Assembly: GCF_900167115.1 (NCBI RefSeq)
Contig: NZ_FUXZ01000011.1
Span: 1-64,000 of the forward strand
Length of the DNA: 64,000 bases
Origin: Eubacterium uniforme
GTDB taxonomy: Bacteria > Bacillota > Clostridia > Lachnospirales > Lachnospiraceae
Reading direction: 5' to 3'
The notes beneath the pieces were generated by a model. That model did no database searches. It saw only the letters and a program-made list of their open reading frames with translations, and was not told where the DNA came from. Within the stretch, counting starts at the first letter, position 1; the number at the start of each line of letters is the position of its first letter. Shown here piece after piece: positions 26,629 to 35,889 of the stretch. Position numbers and translations under genes: made by a program.

Positions 26629-26651
26629 GTTAGTATCGTTTTGATACTAAC
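26629..26651. repeat. Palindrome, copy 1 (GTTAGTATC type)
   Basis: GTTAGTATC and GATACTAAC are separated by 5 nt. On the minus strand the 23-nt unit matches the one at 62648-62670 in all but two positions. It lies between the AbiH gene and its upstream neighbour. Confidence 0.6.
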
Positions 26652-26657
26652 TGTCAA

Positions 26658-27170
26658 TCACCTCATCCACACCTCATACCCCTGCCTTCTTGCAAAATCG
26701 TACACTGGTTGCATATTCTTACTTAATATATTTATAAACTCCTCTTTTGAATTACCCTTGCGATATAATTGTGATTTATATGTTTTAAGTTCTGACTCAT
26801 GTTCTTTGATAGCGTTCTTAATTTCTACTTTTGATGCATTTGCTGCCAAATTACTTATTTCCGATAGTTTAAGTATCGCTCTTTCTAGTCCATCACGAAC
26901 TTCTCCATCTGCCTGCATACCACTTAGATGTATATGAAACTCTCGTACCGAATACCAAGCATTCGCTATCATCTCATCTATTACATCATTAAATGTTGTT
27001 TCACTTACACCTTCATCAATTTTGTGTACTATCGCTTCTAGCCAATAGAACTTATAACAATACGAAGGATCCTTTAACATATGCGAAAAACCTTCTATGT
27101 CTAATGTGTTGTAATAATCCCCTGTTATGGTTAAATCATAATCTTCACCAACAAAAATTTGACTATTCAC
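26658..27170 (-). CDS. Unrecognised protein, possibly truncated
   Basis: 170-residue soluble protein with a GTG start at 27170 preceded by GGAG. It contains a striking central segment (SYCYKFYWLEAIV, EMIANAWYSVREFHIHLSG) and a helical, charged C-terminal half. From memory the N-terminal segment resembles the front of longer proteins, some annotated as HNH endonucleases; no HNH motif is present here, so this may be a shortened version. It precedes the AbiH gene by about 60 bp in the same direction, so a two-gene defence unit is possible but unproven. Confidence 0.55.
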   Translation of the reverse strand: MNSQIFVGEDYDLTITGDYYNTLDIEGFSHMLKDPSYCYKFYWLEAIVHKIDEGVSETTFNDVIDEMIANAWYSVREFHIHLSGMQADGEVRDGLERAILKLSEISNLAANASKVEIKNAIKEHESELKTYKSQLYRKGNSKEEFINILSKNMQPVYDFARRQGYEVWMR

Positions 27171-27281
27171 TTTATCACTCCAATAATCTAAAAACTAATA
27201 ATCTACCTTCTGTTTTCGTCCCAAAATCATATAAATATTATACCACTTCCCCCCTATATTTTCACTCCTCCACACAAAAAA

Positions 27282-27314
27282 TCCACTATAATTTGGCACT
27301 TAAATTATAGTGGA
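27282..27314. terminator. Bidirectional terminator
   Basis: TCCACTATAATTT pairs with AAATTATAGTGGA around a short loop, with T runs on either strand. It ends the surface-protein gene whose stop is at 27346. Confidence 0.8.
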
Positions 27315-27345
27315 TTTTATCTTTTTTATTTCTTGTGTATGTACA

Positions 27346-29130
27346 CTAATTATTCTTATAAAAGTTTACTTTTATATCATATATTTGGCTCTTTGTAAAA
27401 CTATTCATCGTAGAATAAAAAAGATACTCTAAAGGACAATTAGCCGATTTATTATTTTTAATAATAACATCGTATTTGTATTTATCATAAAAAAGTCTTA
27501 TTTCATAATTACCATTTCTATCTGTAGTTACTTTGTTATAGCCATTATGTTCAATTATATTATGTTCAATTTGAAACATCACTGGAATATTCGAAAATGC
27601 TCTTCCTAATGGATCTGTTACCCTACCTTTAATAGTAATGCCTTCAACAAGCGTAAGCTTATATGACATAGTAATTTTCTTATCCTTAGGTGTTAATGCA
27701 CTAACGGTAATATTATACACTCCCGGTTTAACATCTTTTGTTTTATCAACAACCGTAATTCCACCATGTGAATTTATTTGAGTATTATCAGGAAGACCAA
27801 CTGCTTTATAATCCTTCAAATCAAAATAATAAAGTTTTCTATCTCCACCAGCTATTATAACAGAAGGACTGTAATCATCTGTATTATTCATATTAACACC
27901 ATCATTTCTCTCATCATATTTATAAGCTAGAGTTTTAAAATCAAATGTTTTTTCAACAATTGTGTCCTTATCTCCTACTAGCATATGAATATTTATATAA
28001 ACCTTTCTTCCCTTAGCATCTTCAACAGAAACCTTTACAATATGGTCATTTAATATGCTCTCGCATCTTCCTTTCAAGTTGTAATCATCTACCATAATTC
28101 CTTTTGGTAAATTTGAATAATTAATTTTTATTGGATAAGTTAATGGAAAACAATTCACATAATCTCTTATATCGACATAAAAACTATGTCCTACCATATT
28201 AGTCAAATATTCATCTATCGAATCATCTTCAAAAAAGGACTGATTGTAATGTGTATCAATATATATTTCTTTATTATTTAATCCCTTAATTTTACATATT
28301 TCAATCTTCACATATGAATTAAATTTAACCAAGTCTTTTATAACAACTTCATAATGAATATTATCGTTTGTATTAACACCAAGAATTTCATTACTAACTA
28401 CAGTTTTGCTATTGGGTAAGAATTTATAAGTAACTATAAAATCTTTGTAATCAAGCGCACACTTATCACTTAATTCTACGTTAAATGCATTTAAACTACG
28501 CACACTTATTTTTTTAATTGAAACTTTAGGTTCATTAACTGAAACCATACATTTAGCTTGTTTATTACTTCCATCTGTTGACTCAACTGTAATAATAGTA
28601 CTACCAGTTCCACATGCTTTTATCTTTCCATTTTCGCTTACAGTAGCCACACTTTTATCACTTGATGTATATTTAAGTACTTTACTAACATTTTTAGAAG
28701 GCTTAATGCTTGCTTTTAATAAAAATCGTTTTCCTTTTTTTAGACTAACTTTATTTCTATTTAATTTGATTTTATTAACGGCCTTTTTATAAACAACAAC
28801 ATTTATCGTAGTCTTAATCTTCGGATTGCTTTTTAAAGATACTGTAATTTTTGTCTTACCACTCTTTATTCCTTTAACCGTAGCATTTGCTGATACTTTT
28901 GCAATCTTCGGATTATTAGATTTAAATTTAACCTTTTTATTTTTATGTTTCCTAACAACTGTTTTTAATTTAACTTTCTTGCCTTTAGCCACCCTAACTA
29001 TCCTACCAGATGGTGCACTTATCTTTATATCATTAACCTTAGCCTCCGCTTTTATGGACATTGCACATGTTATGATAAGAGTTGCAACGCATACACCACA
29101 TACTTGTACTAATTTCTTATTAATCTTCAT
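27346..29130 (-). CDS. Surface protein with two BIG2 domains and a CarboxypepD-type end (copy A)
   Basis: 594-residue secreted protein: signal peptide (about 1-30), two BIG2 repeats (about 33-110 and 115-200; cores KFKSNNPKIAKVS and KYTSSDKSVATVS), a long middle part with the repeated VYNITVSALT-type segment, and a C-terminal carboxypeptidase-regulatory-like domain (IKGRVTDPLGRAFSNIPVMF). It is clearly paralogous to the gene 17 bp upstream, pointing to tandem duplication. No sortase motif is seen; Lys-rich BIG2 domains may bind the wall. Confidence 0.85.
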   Translation of the reverse strand: MKINKKLVQVCGVCVATLIITCAMSIKAEAKVNDIKISAPSGRIVRVAKGKKVKLKTVVRKHKNKKVKFKSNNPKIAKVSANATVKGIKSGKTKITVSLKSNPKIKTTINVVVYKKAVNKIKLNRNKVSLKKGKRFLLKASIKPSKNVSKVLKYTSSDKSVATVSENGKIKACGTGSTIITVESTDGSNKQAKCMVSVNEPKVSIKKISVRSLNAFNVELSDKCALDYKDFIVTYKFLPNSKTVVSNEILGVNTNDNIHYEVVIKDLVKFNSYVKIEICKIKGLNNKEIYIDTHYNQSFFEDDSIDEYLTNMVGHSFYVDIRDYVNCFPLTYPIKINYSNLPKGIMVDDYNLKGRCESILNDHIVKVSVEDAKGRKVYINIHMLVGDKDTIVEKTFDFKTLAYKYDERNDGVNMNNTDDYSPSVIIAGGDRKLYYFDLKDYKAVGLPDNTQINSHGGITVVDKTKDVKPGVYNITVSALTPKDKKITMSYKLTLVEGITIKGRVTDPLGRAFSNIPVMFQIEHNIIEHNGYNKVTTDRNGNYEIRLFYDKYKYDVIIKNNKSANCPLEYLFYSTMNSFTKSQIYDIKVNFYKNN

Positions 29131-29147
29131 GCTATACTCCTTAAAAC

Positions 29148-31064
29148 CTATGAGTCTTTTCTATAAAATCTATTTTTTAAATTACATATTTGATCCTTTT
29201 CAAATACATTTTGATATGATACATACGAATGCTCAAATGAACTTTCATATATATCATAATTACCTGGTTTTAATCTAACCATATACTCGCCGTTACTATT
29301 AGTATATATACCCACATTTGCATATGAAGAATTATTATACTCATAATTCTTATTAAAATATATTTCGCTATCAGCGCATGGACTTCCATCAGCGTAGGTA
29401 TACTTACCCTTAACTATAATACCATCTGTTAATGTTAATCTATATGGTATCTCAAGCTTTTTATTATTTTTCGTTGTAAAGCTAATTGTTATATTATAAA
29501 CGCCTGCTTTAACTTCCTTATCATAATCTTCAACTATTATTTCTCCATCGTCAGTCATAATAACATTTTCTGGAAGTCCCGTTGCTTTATAGTCTGAAGC
29601 TTCTAAATAATTATAAGATAAAATGCTATATGAATATACTCTTCCACTTACAATAACAATTGGTGTATAATTCACTTCACCATTTAATCCATGTTCAAAA
29701 CTATCTTTATGCGGTTTATATGTAAGACATGTTTTATTTATCGCTTTACCATAATCATTAGATGAATCTGAAATATAAAAATATACATTTATCTGCAAAG
29801 TTCTTCCAATAGCATCCTTTCCAGTAATAACCATCTTATGACCATTAAGTCCTTTTATACATTTACCTTTAATAACTACAAATGGAGCATCAGCACCATA
29901 TGATCTATCTTCTGAATTTAATAAAGAATTAACCACTCTAACACTTAATCCTTCAGGAACATTATATGTTGATATTTCTAATGGAGCCGAGTATGAAAGT
30001 GGGATAAAATAACCCTTTGAGTCATCACCAAATGCTATCGATTTATCAATCTCCGATCCTACTTCTCCCATAATATATCTATCAACCATTGTATCATTAA
30101 TACAAGAATTAAACGCATAATCAGAATCGATTCTAATCACCTTTTCCTTAACTCCAGAAAGTCCATTAATTTTAACCTTAACCATTGAATTATAATCAAG
30201 GAAATTATATGCATCAAACTTAAAGTACGAATTGTATTCCATATTAGCTAGAGCAATCTCATAATGTATATTATCAACTGTATTAATACTCTCAATATAC
30301 AATCTTTGTGTAATCTTTCCATCTTCTATATAATATTTAAAAACTTCGAAATCATCATAATCAAGTTTTTTTGCACAAGTAAGTTCAACATCTAGAGCAT
30401 ATTTACATCTCACTTTTACATTCTTAATTCCAATAAGTTTATTAGAATTCTCTATGTTTTTCTTTGTAACTGTAACCTTACAGACAGCCTTCTTGTTGCT
30501 TCCATCCGTTGTCTTAACTGTTATCTTTGCACTTCCAGCAGCAACTGCCTTAATAACACCTTTCTTTGTTACTATAGCAACATTTTTATTACTTGATGTA
30601 TATTTTAAAACCTTACTAACATTTTTATTTGGCGTAATCTTAGCCTTTAATTTACACTGTCCACCTGCACTTAGATTTATTTTTTTCTTATTAAGTTTAA
30701 TATTCTTAACTGCATTTTTATATACAACAACTTTAATTGTATTTTTTATCTTAGGATTATTCTTTGATTTTACAGTGATTTTTGTCTTTCCATTCTTAAT
30801 CCCACTCACAACACCTTTTACATTAACCTTTGCAATCTTAGGATTACCAGACTTAAATGAAACCTTTTTATTCTTTAACTTTTTAACAATTGTTTTTAGC
30901 TTAACCTTCTTACCCTTAGCAACCTTAACTGTTTTACCAGAAGGCGCCATAAGCTTTATATTGTTAAGTGACTTAGCCTCAGCCTTCATAGATATGACAC
31001 CCGTTATTGCAAGTGCCATCGCAAGTGTAGTAATTACTCTCCCTAAATTCTTTTTTCTTTTCAT
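29148..31064 (-). CDS. Surface protein with two BIG2 domains and a CarboxypepD-type end (copy B)
   Basis: 638-residue secreted paralogue of the next gene: signal peptide (about 1-30), BIG2 domains with cores SFKSGNPKIAKVN and KYTSSNKNVAIVT, a middle region with KATGLPENV (KAVGLPDNT in the other copy), and a final carboxypeptidase-regulatory-like domain (VKGKYTYADGSPCADSEIYF). N-terminal and Ig parts are the most similar; the middle and C-terminal parts have diverged. The two genes are separated by 17 bp and are likely one operon, preceded by the terminator at 31151-31176. Confidence 0.85.
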   Translation of the reverse strand: MKRKKNLGRVITTLAMALAITGVISMKAEAKSLNNIKLMAPSGKTVKVAKGKKVKLKTIVKKLKNKKVSFKSGNPKIAKVNVKGVVSGIKNGKTKITVKSKNNPKIKNTIKVVVYKNAVKNIKLNKKKINLSAGGQCKLKAKITPNKNVSKVLKYTSSNKNVAIVTKKGVIKAVAAGSAKITVKTTDGSNKKAVCKVTVTKKNIENSNKLIGIKNVKVRCKYALDVELTCAKKLDYDDFEVFKYYIEDGKITQRLYIESINTVDNIHYEIALANMEYNSYFKFDAYNFLDYNSMVKVKINGLSGVKEKVIRIDSDYAFNSCINDTMVDRYIMGEVGSEIDKSIAFGDDSKGYFIPLSYSAPLEISTYNVPEGLSVRVVNSLLNSEDRSYGADAPFVVIKGKCIKGLNGHKMVITGKDAIGRTLQINVYFYISDSSNDYGKAINKTCLTYKPHKDSFEHGLNGEVNYTPIVIVSGRVYSYSILSYNYLEASDYKATGLPENVIMTDDGEIIVEDYDKEVKAGVYNITISFTTKNNKKLEIPYRLTLTDGIIVKGKYTYADGSPCADSEIYFNKNYEYNNSSYANVGIYTNSNGEYMVRLKPGNYDIYESSFEHSYVSYQNVFEKDQICNLKNRFYRKDS

Positions 31065-31150
31065 AATTCCTCCAATTTCTTTTAAACAATGATTATATAT
31101 TTCTTATTTTCCTTATGAAATTATAACATATATACCTATATATTACAAAA

Positions 31151-31176
31151 AACGCCAGCCCTAAAAGGCTGGCGTT
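31151..31176 (-). terminator. Terminator after the small membrane-protein gene
   Basis: AACGCCAGCC-CTAAAA-GGCTGGCGTT is followed on the minus strand by six T. It lies 20 bp beyond the stop at 31197. Confidence 0.9.
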
Positions 31177-31196
31177 AAAATTAATATTATTTTATC

Positions 31197-31658
31197 TTAG
31201 TTATATAAATCTTTTCTCTTAGAGAAATAAACAAAATTAAGAGCAACCATAATAATACCAATAATAATTGTTGTAGTATACTGTGATTTTAATGGTGATA
31301 AATCAACAAGAGATGAAACTTTTTCAGTAGCTTTTGTAACAGCACTTAAATAATACATAGCTGAAATAGCATTAACAGCATAAAGTGCAATAACTCCAAT
31401 TGGTCCAAGCTTCTTGAACTTAATTAAGGATACTGCAGCAATAATAGCTATAACTGCCATAACTAAGCATAATACTGCATATGTTCCATCAGCTGTTTTC
31501 ATAGATGGAAACATATCATATACATCATCCTTAACATTACCATACTGCGCTCCTGACTTTAACATTGCATAAGAACCAAAATTCAAGATTGCTGATAACC
31601 ATAGCATAAAGTAAGCTAAAAACTTATGCCATTTCATTTTTCCTTCAAAATTTCCCAT
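31197..31658 (-). CDS. Four-helix membrane protein, unrecognised
   Basis: 153 residues with four hydrophobic segments: about 12-30, 60-80, 85-105 and 128-146 (TTTIIIGIIMVALNFVYF). I do not recognise the family. The N-terminus is MGNFEGKMKWHKFLAYFMLW and the end is KRKDLYN. It is preceded by GGAG-type sequence and followed by a strong terminator, so it appears monocistronic. It lies between nadE and the BIG2 gene pair. Confidence 0.7.
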   Translation of the reverse strand: MGNFEGKMKWHKFLAYFMLWLSAILNFGSYAMLKSGAQYGNVKDDVYDMFPSMKTADGTYAVLCLVMAVIAIIAAVSLIKFKKLGPIGVIALYAVNAISAMYYLSAVTKATEKVSSLVDLSPLKSQYTTTIIIGIIMVALNFVYFSKRKDLYN

Positions 31659-31784
31659 TATTTTACGACATATCTTTCAGATATGCTCTCCTTTCTTATT
31701 GTGAGTATTTTTAAACTCCACAAAAGATAATATCATATAAGAAACGAATTTACAATATGAAAATTTTTATCAAATAATTACAAT

Positions 31785-31810
31785 AAGGGTATATCAAAAG
31801 ATATACCCTT
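31785..31810 (-). terminator. nadE terminator
   Basis: AAGGGTATAT-CAAAAG-ATATACCCTT forms a perfect stem 15 bp after the nadE stop. The T tract is weak. Confidence 0.7.
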
Positions 31811-31824
31811 ATAAACATATATAA

Positions 31825-33780
31825 CTAAATATCTATTTTTTCAAGTCTATCAAGCCATTCCTTAGCAACAGCATCACTAGGCATTCTTAAATCTCCTCTT
31901 GGAGAAACTGCTACCGAACCAACCTTAGGTCCATCTGGAAGACAACTTCTCTTAAACTGCTGTGCAAAGAATCTCCTGTAAAATACTTTAAGCCATTTTA
32001 GAATAACTTCTTTATCATAAGCCTCAGAACCTTTTACTTCATTAGGTTTAGCAAATGCATGACATGCAAGGAAGTAAACTTTTTCAGGACTAAATCCAAA
32101 TCTTAATGCATAATACAAGAAGAAATCATGAAGTTCATATGGTCCAACTAAATCTTCTGTTTTCTGTGAAATCTTACCATCTTCTGGTGGTAATAATTCT
32201 GGACTAACCGGAGTATCTAAAACATCTTTTAATACATCTGATAAACCTTTATCGTCGCATGTATCTGCATAGAATCTAACAAGATGTCTAATTAAAGTTT
32301 TAGGAATTCCACCATTAACACCATACATTGACATATGATCTCCATTATAAGTTGCCCATCCAAGAGCAAGTTCAGATAAATCGCCTGTACCAATAACTAA
32401 ACCATTATACTTATTAGCAAGATCCATTAAAAGTAATGTTCTGTATCTAGCCTGACCATTTTCATATGTAACATCATGGTTATCTAAATCATGATTAATA
32501 TCCTTAAAATGCTGTGTAACACCATCTACAATACTGATTTCCTTGAATGTTGCACCAATACTATTAATAAGTGAAACTGCATTTGTATAAGTTCTATCAG
32601 TAGTTCCAAATCCCGGCATTGTAACAGCTATAATGTTCTTTCTATCAAGACCAAGTCTGTCAAATGCGTTAGCTGTTGCTAAAAGTGCAAGAGTTGAATC
32701 AAGACCTCCTGATATACCAACAACAGCACACTTACAATTTGTATGCTCCATTCTCTTTTTTAATCCCATGGCCTGAATTGTGATAATCTCTTCGCATCTA
32801 TCATCTCTATCCTTACCACTCTTAGGAACAAATGGCATACTATCAATCTTTCTGTCAAATCCAGTAATGTTACTTACATCAATATCAAATTCAATAGTTG
32901 TATATTTGTCTTGATCCTTTGTAGCAAACGACTTAATTCTACGTCTCTCATTAGCTATCTTTTGTAAATCAAGATACGAAACAATCATTCCTTTTTCAAA
33001 TCTCTTAGACTCAGCAATAATTCGACCATTTTCTGCAATCAAATTATGTCCTGGGAAAACAACATCCGTTGTTGATTCACCTTCACCTGCATTTGCGTAT
33101 ATGTATCCACATAAACACTTAGCTGACTGCATTGATACTAGTTTTTTTCTATAATCCATCTTTCCAGTAGTTTCATTACTTGCTGAAAGATTTGCAATTA
33201 CAGTTGCACCAGCAAGAGCAAGTCTTATACTTGGTGACATAGGTGCCCATAAATCCTCACAGATTTCAACACCAAAAACAAACTCAGGCATGCTTGTACA
33301 TTTAAATAACATATTAGTACTAAACCAAGCCTCCTGTTCATCACCAGGATCACCAGGATCAACATATCCATAAATATCTACACCTGATGTAAAATGTCTG
33401 CTTTCATAAAATTCAGAATAATTTGGAATGATACTCTTTGGTACAAAACCAAGAATCTCTCCCTTACAAACAACAGCAGCAACATTATATAATACGCCAT
33501 TAAATACAAGAGGAAGACCAACTATACTAACCATTTCCATGTCTTCTGTTTCTTTTACGATTTTAAGAAGAGCCTTCTTAGCCATATCCAATAATGAATC
33601 CTGCAAGAATAAATCTTCACAAGTATATCCTGTAATACTTAATTCAGGAAAAACAATCATGGAAACTTTCTGATCATTAGCCTCTTTAATTAGTTTAATA
33701 ATCTCATCTGCATTATACATGCAGTTACCAACCTGAATCTTAGGTGTAGCTGCTGCTACTTTTAAAAAGCCATAATTCAT
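31825..33780 (-). CDS. nadE: NAD+ synthase (glutamine-hydrolysing)
   Basis: Last step of NAD synthesis: amidation of nicotinate adenine dinucleotide using ammonia released from glutamine. The 651 residues form an N-terminal nitrilase-type glutaminase (Glu in FPELSITGY, Cys in EICEDLW) and a C-terminal synthetase with the ATP pyrophosphatase loop GISGGLDSTLALLA and TGDLSELALGWATYNGDHMS. The two-domain form matches the glutamine-dependent enzyme. It has its own terminator and lies downstream of dapB. Confidence 0.96.
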   Translation of the reverse strand: MNYGFLKVAAATPKIQVGNCMYNADEIIKLIKEANDQKVSMIVFPELSITGYTCEDLFLQDSLLDMAKKALLKIVKETEDMEMVSIVGLPLVFNGVLYNVAAVVCKGEILGFVPKSIIPNYSEFYESRHFTSGVDIYGYVDPGDPGDEQEAWFSTNMLFKCTSMPEFVFGVEICEDLWAPMSPSIRLALAGATVIANLSASNETTGKMDYRKKLVSMQSAKCLCGYIYANAGEGESTTDVVFPGHNLIAENGRIIAESKRFEKGMIVSYLDLQKIANERRRIKSFATKDQDKYTTIEFDIDVSNITGFDRKIDSMPFVPKSGKDRDDRCEEIITIQAMGLKKRMEHTNCKCAVVGISGGLDSTLALLATANAFDRLGLDRKNIIAVTMPGFGTTDRTYTNAVSLINSIGATFKEISIVDGVTQHFKDINHDLDNHDVTYENGQARYRTLLLMDLANKYNGLVIGTGDLSELALGWATYNGDHMSMYGVNGGIPKTLIRHLVRFYADTCDDKGLSDVLKDVLDTPVSPELLPPEDGKISQKTEDLVGPYELHDFFLYYALRFGFSPEKVYFLACHAFAKPNEVKGSEAYDKEVILKWLKVFYRRFFAQQFKRSCLPDGPKVGSVAVSPRGDLRMPSDAVAKEWLDRLEKIDI

Positions 33781-33801
33781 AAAATAACTCCTTCCCCCAT
33801 T

Positions 33802-34563
33802 TTAATCTAAATCGAGGACGTCACTCATATCATACATACCCGGCTTTTGATCCTTAAGGAAATGAGCTGCTGCAATACTCCCCTTAGCAAATACAGCCTT
33901 TGAATAAGCAGTATGCTTAATTTCAATCACTTCATCAGTACCAGCATAGAAAATCTCATGTTCTCCAACTATAGTACCGCCTCTCATTGCACTAATACCG
34001 AGTTCTTTCTTATCACGTTTTTGTCTTCTATCATGTCTGTCATAAATATAGTCATATCTATTATCAGCAGCATCATTGATACAATCTGCAAGTGCAAGAG
34101 CTGTACCACTTGGTGCATCAAGTTTTAAGTTATGATGTTTTTCAATAATTTCAATATCATAACCTTCATCAGCTAAAAGCTTAGTTGCAAGATTTAAAAT
34201 CTTCATTAAAGCATTAATACCAATTGACATATTAGCAGATCTAAGAATTGGTATTTGCTTTGATGCTTCATTAACTTTAGCTAACTGTTCATCTGAAAGA
34301 CCTGTTGTACAAAGTACTACTGGAAGTTTTTTCTCAACAGCAGCTTCAATCATACCATCAACTGCAGAAGCATTTGAAAAATCAATAATAACATCTGCAT
34401 CAACATTACAATCTTTCATAGTTTTATATACTGTATAACTATTAGCCTTATTATTAAAAACATCGACACCTGCAACTATTGTTGCGTTCTCATCTTTTTC
34501 TACTAAGTCGGATATTACTCTGCCCATATGACCATTACAGCCATGCATAATAATCCTTGTCAT
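33802..34563 (-). CDS. dapB: 4-hydroxy-tetrahydrodipicolinate reductase
   Basis: Second dedicated step of the lysine/diaminopimelate pathway, reducing the DapA product with NAD(P)H. The 253 residues contain the dinucleotide-binding HGCNGHMGRVI start, TTGLSDEQL, and the DapB signature EKHHNLKLDAPSGTAL with the catalytic His and substrate-binding Lys. It lies 25 bp after dapA, and both are behind a lysine riboswitch. Confidence 0.97.
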   Translation of the reverse strand: MTRIIMHGCNGHMGRVISDLVEKDENATIVAGVDVFNNKANSYTVYKTMKDCNVDADVIIDFSNASAVDGMIEAAVEKKLPVVLCTTGLSDEQLAKVNEASKQIPILRSANMSIGINALMKILNLATKLLADEGYDIEIIEKHHNLKLDAPSGTALALADCINDAADNRYDYIYDRHDRRQKRDKKELGISAMRGGTIVGEHEIFYAGTDEVIEIKHTAYSKAVFAKGSIAAAHFLKDQKPGMYDMSDVLDLD

Positions 34564-34588
34564 CTAACGCACCTCTTTTCTCAAATTT

Positions 34589-35473
34589 CTATAAAATACC
34601 ATAATCTTTCATTGCTTTTGTAAGTCTTTCCTTGTTAGCATCCTCCATCTCTGTAAGAGGTCTTCTAACAGGACCTGACTCCCAACCTAAAATATTCATA
34701 GCAGCTTTAACTGGAATTGGATTAACTTCACAGAAAAGTGCATTAATTAATTCTATTGATTCAAGCTGCATATCACATGCTTTTTTAACATCACCATCAA
34801 GATATGCTCTAACCATATCATGTGTCTGTGTTGGAGCAACATTAGATAATACAGAAATAACACCCTTTCCACCAAGTGAAAGTAATGGGATAATCTGATC
34901 ATCATTACCTGAATAAATATCAATGCAACCATCAGCAATTGAAGCAAGTTTTGCAACCTGTGAAATGTTACCTGATGCTTCTTTTATTGCAACTACATTT
35001 TTAACTTCTTTTGCAATTCTTACAGCTGTTTCTGGTAAGATATTACAACCTGTTCTACTTGGAACATTATACATAATAATTGGAATATTAACTGCATCAG
35101 AAATATCTTTGTAGTACTGATATAAACCGTTCTGTGTGCATTTGTTGTAATAAGGTGTAACACATAAAAGTCCGTCAGCACCTGCTTCTTCTGCAGCTTT
35201 ACTAATATGAATAGCTTCAGCTGTACTATTTGAACCTGAACCAGCTACTACAGGAACTCTACCCTTTGTTACTTCAACTGCATATTTGATACATTCAATA
35301 TGCTCTTCATGAGACATAGTTGATGACTCACCTGTTGTACCACAGATAATAATAGCATCTGTTCCTTTTTCAATCTGATCATTAATAATTGCACCTAATT
35401 TTTCAAAGTTAATTGAAAAATCGTCGTTCATTGGTGTAATAATAGCTACACCTGCTCCTTCAAAAATTGCCAT
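34589..35473 (-). CDS. dapA: 4-hydroxy-tetrahydrodipicolinate synthase
   Basis: Condenses pyruvate with aspartate semialdehyde, the committed step to lysine and diaminopimelate. The 294 residues include GTTGESSTM, PYYNKCTQNGLYQYY with the catalytic Tyr region, YNVPSRTG and the Schiff-base Lys in VVAIKEASGN. The start at 35473 (MAIFEGAGVAIITP) follows AGGAGG; a longer in-frame extension to 35527 runs into the riboswitch region and is rejected. Expression is controlled by the lysine riboswitch upstream. Confidence 0.97.
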   Translation of the reverse strand: MAIFEGAGVAIITPMNDDFSINFEKLGAIINDQIEKGTDAIIICGTTGESSTMSHEEHIECIKYAVEVTKGRVPVVAGSGSNSTAEAIHISKAAEEAGADGLLCVTPYYNKCTQNGLYQYYKDISDAVNIPIIMYNVPSRTGCNILPETAVRIAKEVKNVVAIKEASGNISQVAKLASIADGCIDIYSGNDDQIIPLLSLGGKGVISVLSNVAPTQTHDMVRAYLDGDVKKACDMQLESIELINALFCEVNPIPVKAAMNILGWESGPVRRPLTEMEDANKERLTKAMKDYGIL

Positions 35474-35540
35474 AATAAATGGACCTCCTAATATTATATT
35501 ATTTAGTACATTTATAGAGGATTTCATATCTTTATTAGGA

Positions 35541-35575
35541 GATTAGAAACTTCCGACCATGTCGGTATTCTAATC
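35541..35575 (-). promoter_or_regulatory. Second hairpin in the dapA leader
   Basis: GATTAGAA/TTCTAATC closes a stem that encloses CCGAC-CAT-GTCGG. It lies between the riboswitch terminator and the dapA start. It has no T tract, so it is not a terminator; its role is unclear. Confidence 0.5.
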
Positions 35576-35580
35576 AACAA

Positions 35581-35607
35581 AAGGCTTACCGCATAATGGG
35601 TAAGCCT
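35581..35607 (-). terminator. Riboswitch expression-platform terminator
   Basis: AAGGCTTACC and GGGTAAGCCTT form the stem, followed on the minus strand by TTTTGTT. It lies directly after the lysine-riboswitch aptamer, as expected for a transcription-terminating switch. Confidence 0.75.
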
Positions 35608-35629
35608 TGTAATAACATCATAATTAAAG

Positions 35630-35797
35630 ATACTACTGTAGCGCCCCATCAATTGCTTGATGACAGTCATAAGATTATTCACCTTATGCCCAAGAAAATG
35701 CTTCCGGTACATTCCTTTCGGCGTTGTTTCCTTTCACTTATCTTCACCTGCGTCCGGCGCATCTAATAAGTTACTAATAAATAACGCAACCTCTACT
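35630..35797 (-). ncRNA. Lysine riboswitch (L-box)
   Basis: The minus-strand RNA starts with AGAGGTTGCG, continues with AGTAACTTATTAGATGCG, GGTGAAGATAAGTGAAAGG, the GCCGAAAGG loop and GGGCATAAGGTGAA, and ends with GACTGTCATC and GGGGCGCTACAGTAG. These segments match the conserved lysine aptamer in order. Lysine binding would favour the terminator and shut off dapA-dapB. Confidence 0.9.
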
Positions 35798-35811
35798 TAA
35801 TACTGTATAAA

Positions 35812-35840
35812 ACTATAACACTCTAAAAGCCATATGTCAA
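35812..35840 (-). promoter_or_regulatory. Promoter of the lysine riboswitch-dapAB operon
   Basis: On the minus strand TTGACA (35840-35835), a 17-bp spacer and TATAGT (35817-35812) form a good sigma-A promoter about 15 bp before the riboswitch. Confidence 0.8.
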
Positions 35841-35889
35841 TAGACTTTACGACTCAAATAATATGTTTTTCTATTTTATTAAATTATTT

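Noticed and set aside
30454-31092. Hydrophobic open frame opposite the BIG2 gene
   Set aside because: Its hydrophobic look comes from the reverse complement of Lys/Val-rich BIG2 repeats, and there is no ribosome binding site.
35524-35712. Short open frame upstream of dapA
   Set aside because: It lies inside the lysine riboswitch and its terminator; the RNA structure explains the sequence.
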